The notes under the pieces were generated by a model. The model saw only the letters and a list, made by a program, of their open reading frames with translations, was not told the origin of the DNA and made no database searches. The position numbers and the translations under genes were made by a program. Positions 26,175 through 36,200 of a stretch of 64,000 bases of DNA are shown piece after piece. The first letter of the stretch is position 1. The number at the start of each line of letters is the position of its first letter. Origin of the DNA: Streptomyces humicola (lineage in GTDB: Bacteria > Actinomycetota > Actinomycetes > Streptomycetales > Streptomycetaceae); the NCBI RefSeq assembly GCF_024436035.1, contig NZ_JANFNG010000022.1, positions 37,943-101,942 on the forward strand. Reading direction: 5' to 3'.

Positions 26175-27185
26175 ATGCGGATGGCCGCGCCATCGGGAGA
26201 GCCTGCCCGGACCGGATCGGGATACATCGCCGCGCTGTTCGAGACGGTCGACCGGCTCCCGGTCGAGACGGTGTTCGTCGCCCGGCTCGGCGAGTCGCTG
26301 TCGGTGCGCACGCAACTCGAGGACGTCACTCATACCCGGCGGCTCGCCGACTCCGGCGACGAGGTGCCGCCGATCCTGGTGCACCGGGAATCCCTGAGAG
26401 TCATCGACGGCCTGCACCGGATGCGCGCGGCGGTCCTCAACGGCCGGCGCACCATCGAGGTGAAGTTCTTCGACGGGCCGGAGCACGACGCGTTCCTGCT
26501 CGCGGTGGCGGCCAATGTGAAGCACGGTCTGCCGCTGAACGCAGGCGAGCGCCATGATGCCGCCCGGCAGGTCGCCGCCATGCACCCCGACTGGTCCAAC
26601 CGGGCGATCGCGGCCGTGGCGGGGATCTCGCCGCACCGGGTCGCCGAGATCCGGCGCAGCGGCGGGACGGCCGCCCCGGCAACCACGATCGGCCTGGACG
26701 GCAGGAGTCGGCCGGTCGACGGTTCCGAGGGCAGGCGGCGGGCCGCGGAGCTGTTCCTGGGCAACCCCGAGTACTCGATCCGGGAAGTGGCGCGCCGCGC
26801 CGCGATCTCGCCCTCGACGGCGGCGGATGTCAAAACCCGCATCCTGCGCAACGCAAACCCGCTGCCGCCGCGCATGCGCGGCGGCCAGGGCCCCGGCCCG
26901 GCGCGCCGGGACGAGGCCCCCTCCGCCGAGGGCATGGCAGCGCTGTTCGACACGCTGTGCCGGGATCCGTCACTGCGATTCAGCGAGTCGGGCCGGACGC
27001 TGCTGCGCATGTTCGAGGCCTGCGCCCGCGTCGACAGGCAGCGCGACCAGATCGTGCACGACCTGCCCGCACACCGTGCCGAGACGGTCCACGAACTCCT
27101 GCTCGCCTGCGCCGAGCGCTGGCGCTCGATGGCCGGGGAAGTGCGCACGGCCCAGCGCGGCACCCGCCAGTCCTCGGCCTCCTGA
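26175..27185 (+). CDS. StrR-family pathway-specific activator
   Basis: 336 residues from ATG 26175, with AGGGGGAA ending 7 bases before. A ParB-like N-terminal region (VPPILVHRESLRVIDGLHRM near 75, then RRTIEVKFFDG) precedes two helix-turn-helix-like stretches (NRAIAAVAGISPHRVAEIR near 145; SIREVARRAAISPSTAADVK near 200). This is the layout of StrR, Bbr and Tei15-type activators of streptomycin and glycopeptide clusters. A StrR-like inverted repeat lies just upstream. It probably switches on the cluster operons. Confidence 0.9.
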   Translation: MRMAAPSGEPARTGSGYIAALFETVDRLPVETVFVARLGESLSVRTQLEDVTHTRRLADSGDEVPPILVHRESLRVIDGLHRMRAAVLNGRRTIEVKFFDGPEHDAFLLAVAANVKHGLPLNAGERHDAARQVAAMHPDWSNRAIAAVAGISPHRVAEIRRSGGTAAPATTIGLDGRSRPVDGSEGRRRAAELFLGNPEYSIREVARRAAISPSTAADVKTRILRNANPLPPRMRGGQGPGPARRDEAPSAEGMAALFDTLCRDPSLRFSESGRTLLRMFEACARVDRQRDQIVHDLPAHRAETVHELLLACAERWRSMAGEVRTAQRGTRQSSAS

Positions 27186-27279
27186 GCAGCTGTCCGGCGA
27201 ACACTGTCCCCGCGACGTGCGGCGCATTAGTGTCCTTGTTCGTGTTCTGATCGGTCTTGCGAGGCGGGAGTTCGAGCAC

Positions 27280-28026
27280 GTGATCGACGACGAGTTCATG
27301 CGGGCTGTCTCCGGACTGATCGTCCCGGAAATGGGCACGGACGCCACCGCGAACCTCCTTTACTGGCTCATCCGGACCACTCGCCCGCAACGGGTCCTCG
27401 AAGTGGGCATGGGCTATACGACTCCCTTCCTGGCGCAGGCTCTGGCGGACAACCTCGCGGCGTACGAGTCGGAGAAGTCGCTTCTCGACGACCCGCGGGG
27501 CGCCGAACTCCAGCCGATGGCGCACCGCGCGTACTACGACGAGCCCTACCGGCCCCACCTCGTCTGCATCGACCGCATGACGGATCCGACGTCCTCGGCG
27601 CCGCGAGTCCTCGAAGTCCTGGAAGACCGCGGACTCACCGGCATCACCTCGGTGGTCGAGGCCGATCTGCGCGGTTCGAGCGGGCTGGTCCGCGAGCGCT
27701 TCGGCATGGTGGACTTCGCGTGGATCGACACGTGGGACACCCTCGCGTTCCTGCGCGAGTACTGGCAGTTGATCAATCCGGCCGGCGGGGTGCTCGCCAT
27801 CCATTACCTGATGACCTACCCCCAGGGGCGCGCCGTCCTCGAATACGCGAAATCGCTGGCCGGCCCGGACGGCGGGAAGCTGGAGGTCACCAATCTCCGC
27901 GAGCCGCACCGGTTCGGACAGAACAGCACAACCCTCATCCGCCGGATCCGGGACTACGTCGATCCCGAGGACCTCAGGCCGCAGGGGACCGCGAACGATC
28001 CGGTCGGCGTCCTCACACAGGCGTGA
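27280..28026 (+). CDS. class I methyltransferase-like protein
   Basis: 248 residues from GTG 27280, with GGGAG nine bases upstream and the same start (MIDDEFM) as the fusion protein at 14791. Rossmann-type SAM motif VLEVGMGYTTPFLAQALADN near 48, then HLVCIDRMTD, MVDFAWIDTWDTLAFLREYW near 145 and INPAGGVLAIHYLMTYPQG. A substrate cannot be named from sequence. It is a full-length version of the N-terminal half of the 14791 fusion, so the two may act as a pair or on successive intermediates. It may belong to the FkbM/cephalosporin-hydroxylase side of the fold rather than being a true methyltransferase. Confidence 0.68.
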   Translation: MIDDEFMRAVSGLIVPEMGTDATANLLYWLIRTTRPQRVLEVGMGYTTPFLAQALADNLAAYESEKSLLDDPRGAELQPMAHRAYYDEPYRPHLVCIDRMTDPTSSAPRVLEVLEDRGLTGITSVVEADLRGSSGLVRERFGMVDFAWIDTWDTLAFLREYWQLINPAGGVLAIHYLMTYPQGRAVLEYAKSLAGPDGGKLEVTNLREPHRFGQNSTTLIRRIRDYVDPEDLRPQGTANDPVGVLTQA

Positions 28027-28171
28027 GGCGCCGACGCGACAGGCGAGAACATCCCACAGCCCGGGCCGACTGCCCGCGTGCGCGCATGCCCGCGTGGTCG
28101 CCCCCGGCGTGCCGACTCGGCAGCGCGTTTCGATCCGTCAGCCAAGCAATCGAGTTGAGGAGCAGTCAACC

Positions 28172-29602
28172 ATGCCGAGGAGCAACGACGTCATCGTCAT
28201 CGGGAACGGCGCACTGGGCTCGTCCATAGCCTTCGAGCTGGCCCGCCGGGGGAACAACGTGGCCCGGATCGGGGGCAGGGCCCGGCGGCACGCGGCGTCG
28301 ACCGCGGCGGGTGCGATGCTCGGCTGCTTCGGCGAGGTGACCGAGCCGCTGATGGCAACCGAACACGGGCGTTACAAACTGTCCCTGGACTATCAGGCCC
28401 GGGAGCTGTGGCCCGATTGGCTGGAGGGTCTCTCGGCCTATTCCGGCGACGAATCCGAACTGGTCACCGCGGACGGCACCTTCGTCATCCTGAACTCCGT
28501 CGGCACATCGGCGATCGACACGACCAACTTCGCGGTCATCGAGGCCGCCCTGACCCAGCATCACGAGCCCTACGAGCTGGTCGATACGGAGAGCATCGAC
28601 TGGATGGAGCCCAACGAGCTGTTCCGCCCACTCCGCGCTCTCTTCATGCCGCGAGAGCACGCCGTCAACACCGCCCGGCTCTTCGAGAAGCTGGATGCGG
28701 CACTGATCAAGGCTCAGGGCGTGGTGGTCGAGGAGCAGGTCACCTCGCTGGTGACCGACGGCGACTCCGTGGCGGGCGTGGTGCTCGCCAACGGCGAGAC
28801 GCTCACCGCCCGGCATGTGATCGTGGCCGCGGGCGCGCACTCGGTGGACCTGCTCGCGGGCCTGGAGGACCTCCACCGCAAGGTCCCCCCGATGGTGAGC
28901 GGTTACGGCGTCTCCGCGCTCGTTCGCACCAAGGACCGGTCGCTGCCCCGCTCGGTTCTGCGGACGCCCAACCGGGCGCTCGCCTGCGGCCTGCACTGCG
29001 TGCCCCGCGGCGACGGCATGCTCTACCTCGGCGCGACGAACATCATCTCCGACACCCCGCGCGAAAACGCTGACCTCAAGGACCTGAAGTTCCTGGTCGA
29101 CTGCGCCATAGACCAGCTGCACACGGGCCTGGAGGACGCGGCCCTGGTGGCCACGCAGGTCGGCAACCGGCCGATCCCCGCCGACGGTTACCCACTGTTC
29201 GGAGCCACCGGCGTGGACGGGCTGTGGATGGCGAGCGGCACCTACCGCGACGGCCTGAACCAGTCGCCGCTGCTCGCCCGGGAAATGGCGGACATGATCG
29301 AGAAGGGGGCCGGCCAGGTCAGGGAGCTGATCGCCTTCGCCCCCGTGCGCGCGCCGCTCGCACCCGGGACCCGCGAGCAGGTGGTGGCCAGCGCCGTGTC
29401 GCACATGGTCGCCACCGGCTACGAGCGCAAGTGGAACATCACCGGCGAGTGGCCCGGGATCATCGAGGAAGCGCTGACCGAGAAGTACCTCAAGACAGCC
29501 AACGACCTCGATGCGGAGTTCACGCCTCCCGCGGAATTCCTTGTGACGATGAGCGACCAGAAGTGGGAGGCGCTGCGGCGCTACTACGCCGCGTGGCGAT
29601 GA
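28172..29602 (+). CDS. FAD-dependent oxidase (DAO family)
   Basis: 476 residues from ATG 28172 (GAGGAG about 9 bases upstream). The FAD-binding start VIVIGNGALGSSIAFELARR is complete, followed by STAAGAMLGCFGEV, HVIVAAGAHSVDLLAG near 220 and GLWMASGTYRDGLNQSPLLA near 355, all features of D-amino acid/glycine oxidase (ThiO-like) enzymes. Such proteins oxidise amines or amino acids to imines or keto compounds with H2O2 release. In this cluster it may oxidise an amino-acid building block or the finished peptide. The C-terminal 100 residues have no family match I can name. Confidence 0.85.
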   Translation: MPRSNDVIVIGNGALGSSIAFELARRGNNVARIGGRARRHAASTAAGAMLGCFGEVTEPLMATEHGRYKLSLDYQARELWPDWLEGLSAYSGDESELVTADGTFVILNSVGTSAIDTTNFAVIEAALTQHHEPYELVDTESIDWMEPNELFRPLRALFMPREHAVNTARLFEKLDAALIKAQGVVVEEQVTSLVTDGDSVAGVVLANGETLTARHVIVAAGAHSVDLLAGLEDLHRKVPPMVSGYGVSALVRTKDRSLPRSVLRTPNRALACGLHCVPRGDGMLYLGATNIISDTPRENADLKDLKFLVDCAIDQLHTGLEDAALVATQVGNRPIPADGYPLFGATGVDGLWMASGTYRDGLNQSPLLAREMADMIEKGAGQVRELIAFAPVRAPLAPGTREQVVASAVSHMVATGYERKWNITGEWPGIIEEALTEKYLKTANDLDAEFTPPAEFLVTMSDQKWEALRRYYAAWR

Positions 29603-29681
29603 GGGCCGGGCCGGAAAGCGGGGTGTGGCTGGTTTTTCGACCGTGGCATGACAGGCTTTGACAACGTATCTTGGTGGCCCT

Positions 29682-31439
29682 ATGCGTGATATTCCGCTCA
29701 GTGACACGGGGAAACCAGACTGCCGTGCCCCTTCCCGACTCTTTTTATGGCTCGCACGAGAACTGCGCGCTCCGATCGCACTCGGCGTCGTCTACGGGAT
29801 CATCACCATGCTGGCGCGTTCCTACGTGCCGCTCGTGACCGGTCTCGTCATCGACCGAGGCATCCTCGGCCACAGCCGGTCAGAGCTGCTGACCTGGGGC
29901 GCGGTGATGTTCGGCCTCGTCGTGCTCCAGGCGATGACCACCACGCTCCAGGAGCGCTGCGACTTCGCCAACAACATGGGCGCGTCCTTCCGGACGATGC
30001 AGCTGGTCAACCGGCACGCCGCCCATCTGGGTGCGACGCTGCGGGAGCGGATCTCGGCGGGCGAGGTGATGAACATCGGGATCGGCGACATCACGCCGAT
30101 CGGTGCCGCGCTGGCAGCGACCTCCCGGGGCGCCGGTGCTGCCGTCGCCGTCGTCGTGGTCGCCGTCATCATGCTGACCTCCGCGTGGCAGCTCGGGCTG
30201 ATCGTGCTGATCGGCACGCCGCTGATCGTCTGGCTGCTCACCAAGATCCTGCTCCCGGTCCGGCGGAAGCAGCAGGAAGTACGAAAGCAGCAGGGCGAGT
30301 TGTCCGGGATCGCCATCGACATCGCCGGCGGGCTGCGGGTGCTGCGCGGCATCGGCGGTGAGGAGCACTACGCGCGGCTCTTCCGGTCGGAGTCCCAGCG
30401 CACCCGCGCGATGGCCACCGACATCGCACGTCTGCAGGCCGGGGTCGCCGGCGTGCGGACCATCCTCACCGGCCTGTTCTCCCTGGCCGTGGTCTGGCTC
30501 GGCGCCCACCTCGTCCTGACCGGCCAGCTTCAGGTCGGCCAGCTGGTCGCGTTCTACGGTTACACCGTCTTCCTCGCCACCCCGCTGCGCTGGATCACCG
30601 ACTCGGTCGACTTCATGAACCAGGGCAGGGTCTCGGCCGACCGGGTCAGACAGTTCCTGGCCCTGGGACGGAACCTGCTGGACGGCCTGGACGGCCTGGA
30701 CGGCCCGGACGGCCCGGGCGGCCTGGGCGGCCTGGGCGGCCTGGGCGGGCTGGAGCCCGCGGCGCGCGCCGAACTGGCCGACCCGGAGTCCGGACTGGCC
30801 TTCCCCGCCGGCTCGTTCAACGTGGTGGCCTGCGCCTCCTCGGCCGACGCGGCGGCCCTCGGCGACCGGCTCGGACGCTACGTCGAGTCAGGGGCCACAA
30901 TCGCCGGGACCCCGTTGTCGCAACTGCACCTGGAGACCGTGCGCGAGCGGGTGCTGATCGTGCGCAACGACGACTACCTGTTCGCCGGCGTGCTCAGCGA
31001 CGAGCTTGATCCCACCCACGAGGCCTCGCCCGAGCGCGTGATGGACACCGCCGCGGCCGCTTCGGCGCTCGAGATCATCGAGGCACTGCCGGCGGGCCTG
31101 GACAGCGAACTGCAGGCCGGCGGCGGGAACTTCTCCGGCGGCGAGCGCCAGCGGCTGCGGCTGGTGCGGGCGCTGCTGGCCGATCCGCAGATCCTCGTCC
31201 TGATCGAGCCGACCAGCGCCCTGGACGCGCTGACCGAGGCGAAGGTGGCACAGCGGGTGCGGGCGAACCGCGCGGGCCGGACGACTGTGGTCTTCACCAC
31301 CAGCCCGGCCGTCCTGAGCCTGGCGGACAACGTCTGGTACGTGGAGGACTCCACGGTGGCCGCGGCCGGCACGCACGACAGTCTGCTGGCGGACAGGCGC
31401 TATGAGTCGCTGGTGACAAGAGGGGTTGATCTGGCGTGA
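29682..31439 (+). CDS. ABC exporter half with degenerate Walker A
   Basis: 585 residues from ATG 29682; TTG 29658 would add eight. Six membrane helices (residues about 30-310) precede an odd Leu-Asp-Gly/Leu-Gly-Gly linker (about 333-357) and a nucleotide-binding domain. There the Walker A region reads VVACASSADAAALGD, without GxxGxGK, and Walker B reads LVLIEPTSALD with Ile for Asp. The signature NFSGGERQRL is intact. It pairs with the next gene, which it overlaps by GTGA and which has the opposite defects, so the two should form one heterodimeric exporter for the peptide. Codon 29745-29747 is TTA. Confidence 0.88.
   Translation: MRDIPLSDTGKPDCRAPSRLFLWLARELRAPIALGVVYGIITMLARSYVPLVTGLVIDRGILGHSRSELLTWGAVMFGLVVLQAMTTTLQERCDFANNMGASFRTMQLVNRHAAHLGATLRERISAGEVMNIGIGDITPIGAALAATSRGAGAAVAVVVVAVIMLTSAWQLGLIVLIGTPLIVWLLTKILLPVRRKQQEVRKQQGELSGIAIDIAGGLRVLRGIGGEEHYARLFRSESQRTRAMATDIARLQAGVAGVRTILTGLFSLAVVWLGAHLVLTGQLQVGQLVAFYGYTVFLATPLRWITDSVDFMNQGRVSADRVRQFLALGRNLLDGLDGLDGPDGPGGLGGLGGLGGLEPAARAELADPESGLAFPAGSFNVVACASSADAAALGDRLGRYVESGATIAGTPLSQLHLETVRERVLIVRNDDYLFAGVLSDELDPTHEASPERVMDTAAAASALEIIEALPAGLDSELQAGGGNFSGGERQRLRLVRALLADPQILVLIEPTSALDALTEAKVAQRVRANRAGRTTVVFTTSPAVLSLADNVWYVEDSTVAAAGTHDSLLADRRYESLVTRGVDLA
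30678..30751 (+). repeat. 9-base tandem repeats in the exporter linker
   Basis: Copies of CTGGACGGC shift into CTGGGCGGC, encoding LDG units and then LGG units between the membrane and ATPase domains. Slippage here would alter linker length in steps of three residues without changing frame. Confidence 0.75.
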
Positions 31440-33217
31440 CCGCACTGCCCGTCGCTTCGAGGAAGGCGGTGCGCAGCTATGCCCGCAAAGTCGTCCTCAA
31501 GCATCCGAAACAGCTCTCCCTGGCCCTCGGGCTGCAGGCGCTGACGGCAGGGTGCGGGCTCGTCGCTCCGTGGCTCCTCGGCCGCCTGGTGGAACAGGTG
31601 CAGTCCGGGATCAACCGGGTCACCGTGATGGTGCTGTTGATCATCGTCTTCCTGCTCCTCCAGGCCGGGACGCTGAGTCTGGCCAACTACCACACCGCCC
31701 GGCTGACCGAGAAGGTCGTCGCCGAGCTGCGCGAGGACTTCGTCCGCGACGTCCTCCGCCTGCCGCTGGCCACGATCGAGAGCGCCGGCGTCGGCGATCT
31801 GATCACCCGCTCGACACGGGACGTGCAGGCACTCACCCAGGCCGCCCGCACGAACGTGCCCAGCACGCTGGTCACGCTGACCACCATGGTGGTGATGCTC
31901 GGTGCACTGCTGCTGGTGGGCTGGCTGATGATCTTCCCCTGCCTGCTGGCGGTGCCGATCCTGTGGCCGATCGCCCGCTGGTACCTGTCCCGTGCGCGGG
32001 ACGGCTACCTGCGCGAGCGGGCGTCCTACGCCAAAGCGACCGAGTCCCTGGCCGAGACGATCAACGGGTCCAGGACCGTCGAGTCTCTGCGCCTGAACTC
32101 CTGGCGCGCGCAACGGCTTCGCGAGGACATCGGAGTCGCCTACCAAGCCGAGCGCTACACGTTGAGCCTGCGGTCCGTGTTCCTGCCCGTCACCGACACC
32201 GCCATCGCGATCCCCACAGTCGCCACCATCGTCCTCGGCGGCTACTTCTACGACCACAGCTGGGTGTCGCTCGCCGGGATCACCGCGGCGACCCTCTACA
32301 CCCAGCAGCTCGCCGGCCTGATCGATCTGCTCCTCTACAACCAGGACAAGCTTCAGCTCGCCGGCGCCTCCGTGGCCCGCCTGCTGGGCGTCTCCCAGGA
32401 GCGGACCGACGAGCTCCGGGTGTCCGCCGCCTCCGCCGAACCGCGCCGCGCGCCGGCCGTTCCGTCGAGGGACATCGAGGTGAAGGAGGTCTGTTACGGG
32501 TATTCGGCCGGCCACGACGTCCTGCACGATGTCAGCTTCACCGTGCGCGAAGGCGAGCGAATCGCCATCGTGGGCCCGTCCGGCGCCGGAAAGACCACGC
32601 TGGGCCGCCTGCTCGCCGGGATCGATCCACCGCGCAAGGGCTCCGTCTCGCGGGGCGGCGTGGCGCTGACCGACATCCCACGCTCCGAACTGCGGTCGGA
32701 GATCGCCCTGGTGACCCAGGAGTACCACTTCTTCAACGGCTCGGTCCGGGACAACCTGCTGTTGGCCAAGCCTTCCGCGAGCGACGACGAACTGCGGGAG
32801 TGCCTGGAGGCGGTCGCCGCGTGGACCTGGGTGTCCGAACTGGGCCTCGACACCCGGCTCGGTACCGGCACCAGGGAGATCTCGCCCGCCGAGGCGCAGC
32901 AGGTGTCCCTGGCCCGGTTGCTGCTCAGCGACCCGCACACGCTGGTGCTCGACGAGGCGACATCGGTGCTCAATCCGAAGGTGGCCAGAGACCTCGAACG
33001 CTCCCTGGCCGCCCTGCTATCGGGGCGCACGGTGATCTCGATCGCCCACCGGCTGCACACCGCGCACGACGCGGACCGGGTGATCGTGATGGAGAAGGGG
33101 CGCATCGTGGAGACGGGTTCGCACCAGGAACTTCTCGCCGCGGCCGGCTCCTACGCCGCGTTGTGGACCTCATGGCAGGGTACCGGGGCCCTGCCCAGTA
33201 CGCCGGGTGTGGCATAG
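31436..33217 (+). CDS. ABC exporter half with intact Walker A
   Basis: 593 residues from GTG 31436. Six membrane helices (LGLQALTAGCGLVAPWLLG, VMVLLIIVFLLLQAG and others) precede an ATPase domain with Walker A IVGPSGAGKTTLGRLLAG near 380, Q-loop LVTQEYHFFNG, and Walker B LVLDEATSVL. The signature, normally LSGGQ, reads ISPAEAQQ. The intact Walker A here and the intact signature of the partner would make one working ATP site. Export of the cluster product with self-protection is the likely role. Confidence 0.92.
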   Translation: MTALPVASRKAVRSYARKVVLKHPKQLSLALGLQALTAGCGLVAPWLLGRLVEQVQSGINRVTVMVLLIIVFLLLQAGTLSLANYHTARLTEKVVAELREDFVRDVLRLPLATIESAGVGDLITRSTRDVQALTQAARTNVPSTLVTLTTMVVMLGALLLVGWLMIFPCLLAVPILWPIARWYLSRARDGYLRERASYAKATESLAETINGSRTVESLRLNSWRAQRLREDIGVAYQAERYTLSLRSVFLPVTDTAIAIPTVATIVLGGYFYDHSWVSLAGITAATLYTQQLAGLIDLLLYNQDKLQLAGASVARLLGVSQERTDELRVSAASAEPRRAPAVPSRDIEVKEVCYGYSAGHDVLHDVSFTVREGERIAIVGPSGAGKTTLGRLLAGIDPPRKGSVSRGGVALTDIPRSELRSEIALVTQEYHFFNGSVRDNLLLAKPSASDDELRECLEAVAAWTWVSELGLDTRLGTGTREISPAEAQQVSLARLLLSDPHTLVLDEATSVLNPKVARDLERSLAALLSGRTVISIAHRLHTAHDADRVIVMEKGRIVETGSHQELLAAAGSYAALWTSWQGTGALPSTPGVA

Positions 33218-33220
33218 CCC

Positions 33221-33236
33221 AGCACATCAGTGTGCT
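33221..33236. promoter_or_regulatory. short palindrome before the NRPS genes
   Basis: AGCACA-TCAG-TGTGCT is a perfect inverted repeat in the 60-base gap between the exporter and the first NRPS gene. It may be an operator or an RNA hairpin. Confidence 0.3.
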
Positions 33237-33277
33237 TCTGCCCTCACCGGAAGAATCAGCAGTGAAGGGGCTTGCGC

Positions 33278-36200
33278 GTGATTCCTCTGTCCTATGCTCA
33301 GCGGCGGCTCTGGCTGATCAACGAGATCGAGGGGCCGAGCGCGCTCTACAACGTCCCCATGGCCCTGCGGTTTACCGGGGCGCTCGACCAGGACGCGCTG
33401 ATCGCGGCAGTGGGCGACGTGGTCCGCCGGCACGAGATCCTGCGCACGGTCTACTCCGAGACCGACGGCGTCCCGCAGCAGCACGTGCTGGCCCCGGAGG
33501 CGGCGCCGTTCCCGGTGCCCGCGCGGGCGGTGGCCGAGGCCGACCTCGCCGCGCAGCTGGCACAGCTCGCCGAGCACCGCTTCGACCTGCGCTCGGAACT
33601 GCCGTTCCATGCGGAGCTGCTCCTGCTTGCCCCGGGCGACGCGGTGCTGTCACTGGTCATCCACCACATCGCGTGCGACGGCTGGTCCACGGCACCCCTG
33701 CTCGGCGATCTGCGGATCGCCTACGCCGCCCGGTGCTCCGGCGCGGCCCCTGCCTGGGAGCCCCTGCCGGTGCAGTACGCGGACTACTCCCTGTGGCAGC
33801 GGGAGGTGCTCGGGGACGAGTCCTCCCCGGACAGCGAGTACGCGCGGCTGTCGAAGTTCTGGGCGGACGAACTTGCCGGAGTGCCGGACCAGCTCACCCT
33901 GCCGACGGACCGCGTTAGGCCGACGGCGAGCAGCTTTCGTGGGGAGGGCGTCCCGTTCGAGATCGGCGCGCAGGCGCACCATGGGTTGGTCCGGCTGGCG
34001 CACCGCGCGCAGGCGAGCACCTTCATGGTGGTGCTCGCCGGGCTTGCCACGCTGCTGACTCGGCTGGGCGCCGGCCCGGACATCCCCATCGGCACCGTGG
34101 TCGCCGCTCGCGACGACGAGGCGCTTGAGGGGCTGGTCGGCTTCTTCACCAACACCCTTGTGCTGCGCATCGGCACATCGGGAGACCCGGGCTTCGAAGC
34201 GCTGCTCGGCGGAGTACGACGGCGGGTCCTGGACGCATACGCGCACCAGGAGTTCCCGTTCGACCAGGTGGTGGAGGTGCTCAACCCGCCGCGCTCACTC
34301 GCCCGGCACCCGCTGTTCCAGGTGATGCTGGTCTTCGACGGAGCGGTGCAGGAGACCGGGTTCGACCTGCCCGGCCTCCAGGTTGACTTCGAACGCGTCA
34401 CATGGCAGTCCTCGAAGTTCGACCTGACCCTCGCGGTCGCCGAGCAGACCGACGCCTCGGGTGCTCCGGCCGGTCTCGACTGCGAACTGCGCTACGCCAC
34501 GGACCTTTTCGACCGGGAGACGGTCGAACGGATGGCGGCGCAGCTGAGCCGGCTGCTCGAAGCCTTCGCCGCCGAGCCCCAGACCCGGATCGGCGAGGTG
34601 GACATACTCGACCCGGGCACCCGGCACCTGCTGCTGGAGGAGTGGAACGGCCCGACCGCGCCGGTCCCGCTCAGGCCGCTGCCCGAGTTGGTCTCGGCCC
34701 AGGCCGCCCGCGTGCCCGGGGCGCCGGCCGTGATCGACCGGGCCGTGATCCTCAGCTACGCCGAGCTGGAGGCCTGGTCGAACCGGCTGGCGCACGTGCT
34801 GGTGGCGCACGGCGTCGGCCCGGAGAAACTTGTCGCGATCCGCATTCCCCGGTCGGCCCAGGCGGTCGTCGCCCAGTTGGCCGTGCTCAAGGCCGGCGGC
34901 GCTTATCTGCCCCTGGACGTGGAGTACCCGGCCGAGCGCATCGCGTTCGTCCTGCGTGACGCCCGTCCGGAACTCGTCCTCACGGTCGAGGAGGTCGAGG
35001 GCGCCGCCGCAGACGGGACCGTGGCCGGAGTCCCGCAGCTGTGCATCGACGGCGACGAGCTGCGCGCGACCCTGACCGGGCTACCGGACACGGCTCCCCA
35101 AGTCCTGTTCGATCCCGGTCTGCCGGCCTATGTCATCTACACATCCGGTTCCACCGGCCGTCCCAAGGGAGTGGTCGTCCCGCAATCGGCCGTGGTCGAC
35201 CACCTGACCTGGTGCGGTCGCAACTACCCTGCGGTGGCCGGGACCGCGCTGGTGCACTCGTCGCCCTCGTTCGACATGACGGTCACCGCGTTGTGGACCC
35301 CGTTGACCCTCGGCGGCTGCATCGTGCTGGCCTCGCTCACCGACCCGGATCCCGAGGAAACGGCCCGCATCGGTGCCTTCCCCGCCACCTTCATGAAGGC
35401 GACGCCGAGTCATCTCGCGCTGCTGGCCGAGCTGCCCGATGCGTACTCGCCGAGCAGTGAACTGCTGCTCGGCGGTGAGGCGCTCACCGCCGAGATGCTG
35501 GACGCGTGGCGCCGAAGGTATCCGGACGTCCTGGTCCGCAACGTCTACGGGCCGACCGAGACCACGGTCAACTGCGCCGAGTTCCGGGTCGAGCCGCACA
35601 GCGAGTTGCCGGCCGGTCCGGTGCCGATCGGCCGGCCTCAGGCCAATGCGCGGTTGTACGTGCTCGACCATCGGCTCAATCCGGTCCCGCCCGGGGTGCT
35701 GGGTGAGCTCTACGTGGCGGGCGCCGGCCTGGCCCGCGGCTATCTGAATCGTCCCGGCCTGTCCGCGGAGCGGTTCGTGGCCTGTCCGTTCGGGCCGCCC
35801 GGCGAGCGGATGTACCGCACCGGCGACCTGGCCCGGTGGCGGTCCTCCGGAGTGCTCGAGTTCGGTGGCCGGGCCGACCGGCAGGTGAAGATTCGCGGGT
35901 TCCGGATCGAACCCGGCGAGATCGAGGCCGCGCTGACCGCCGATCCGTCCGTGAGCCAGGCCTGCGTGGTGCCGCGGGACGAGGGTGCGGGAGACCCGTG
36001 GCTGGCGGCCTTCGTGGTTCCCGCGGACGGCGCGGAGCCGGACGGCGCGGTGCTGCGCGAGGGGTTGAGCCAGCAGTTGCCGGAGTACATGGTCCCGACG
36101 GCGGTGACGGTGCTTCCCGCCCTGCCGCTGACCCCGAACGGCAAGCTCGACTACCGGGCCCTGCCCGATCCGGCCCGGCCGGGTCCGGGCGCCTACCGGG

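Noticed and set aside
29658..29686. TTGACA-N17-TATGCG as a promoter for the exporter genes
   Set aside because: The -10 would overlap the ATG at 29682, placing the transcript start inside the coding sequence, and the neighbouring genes are closely spaced in one direction.
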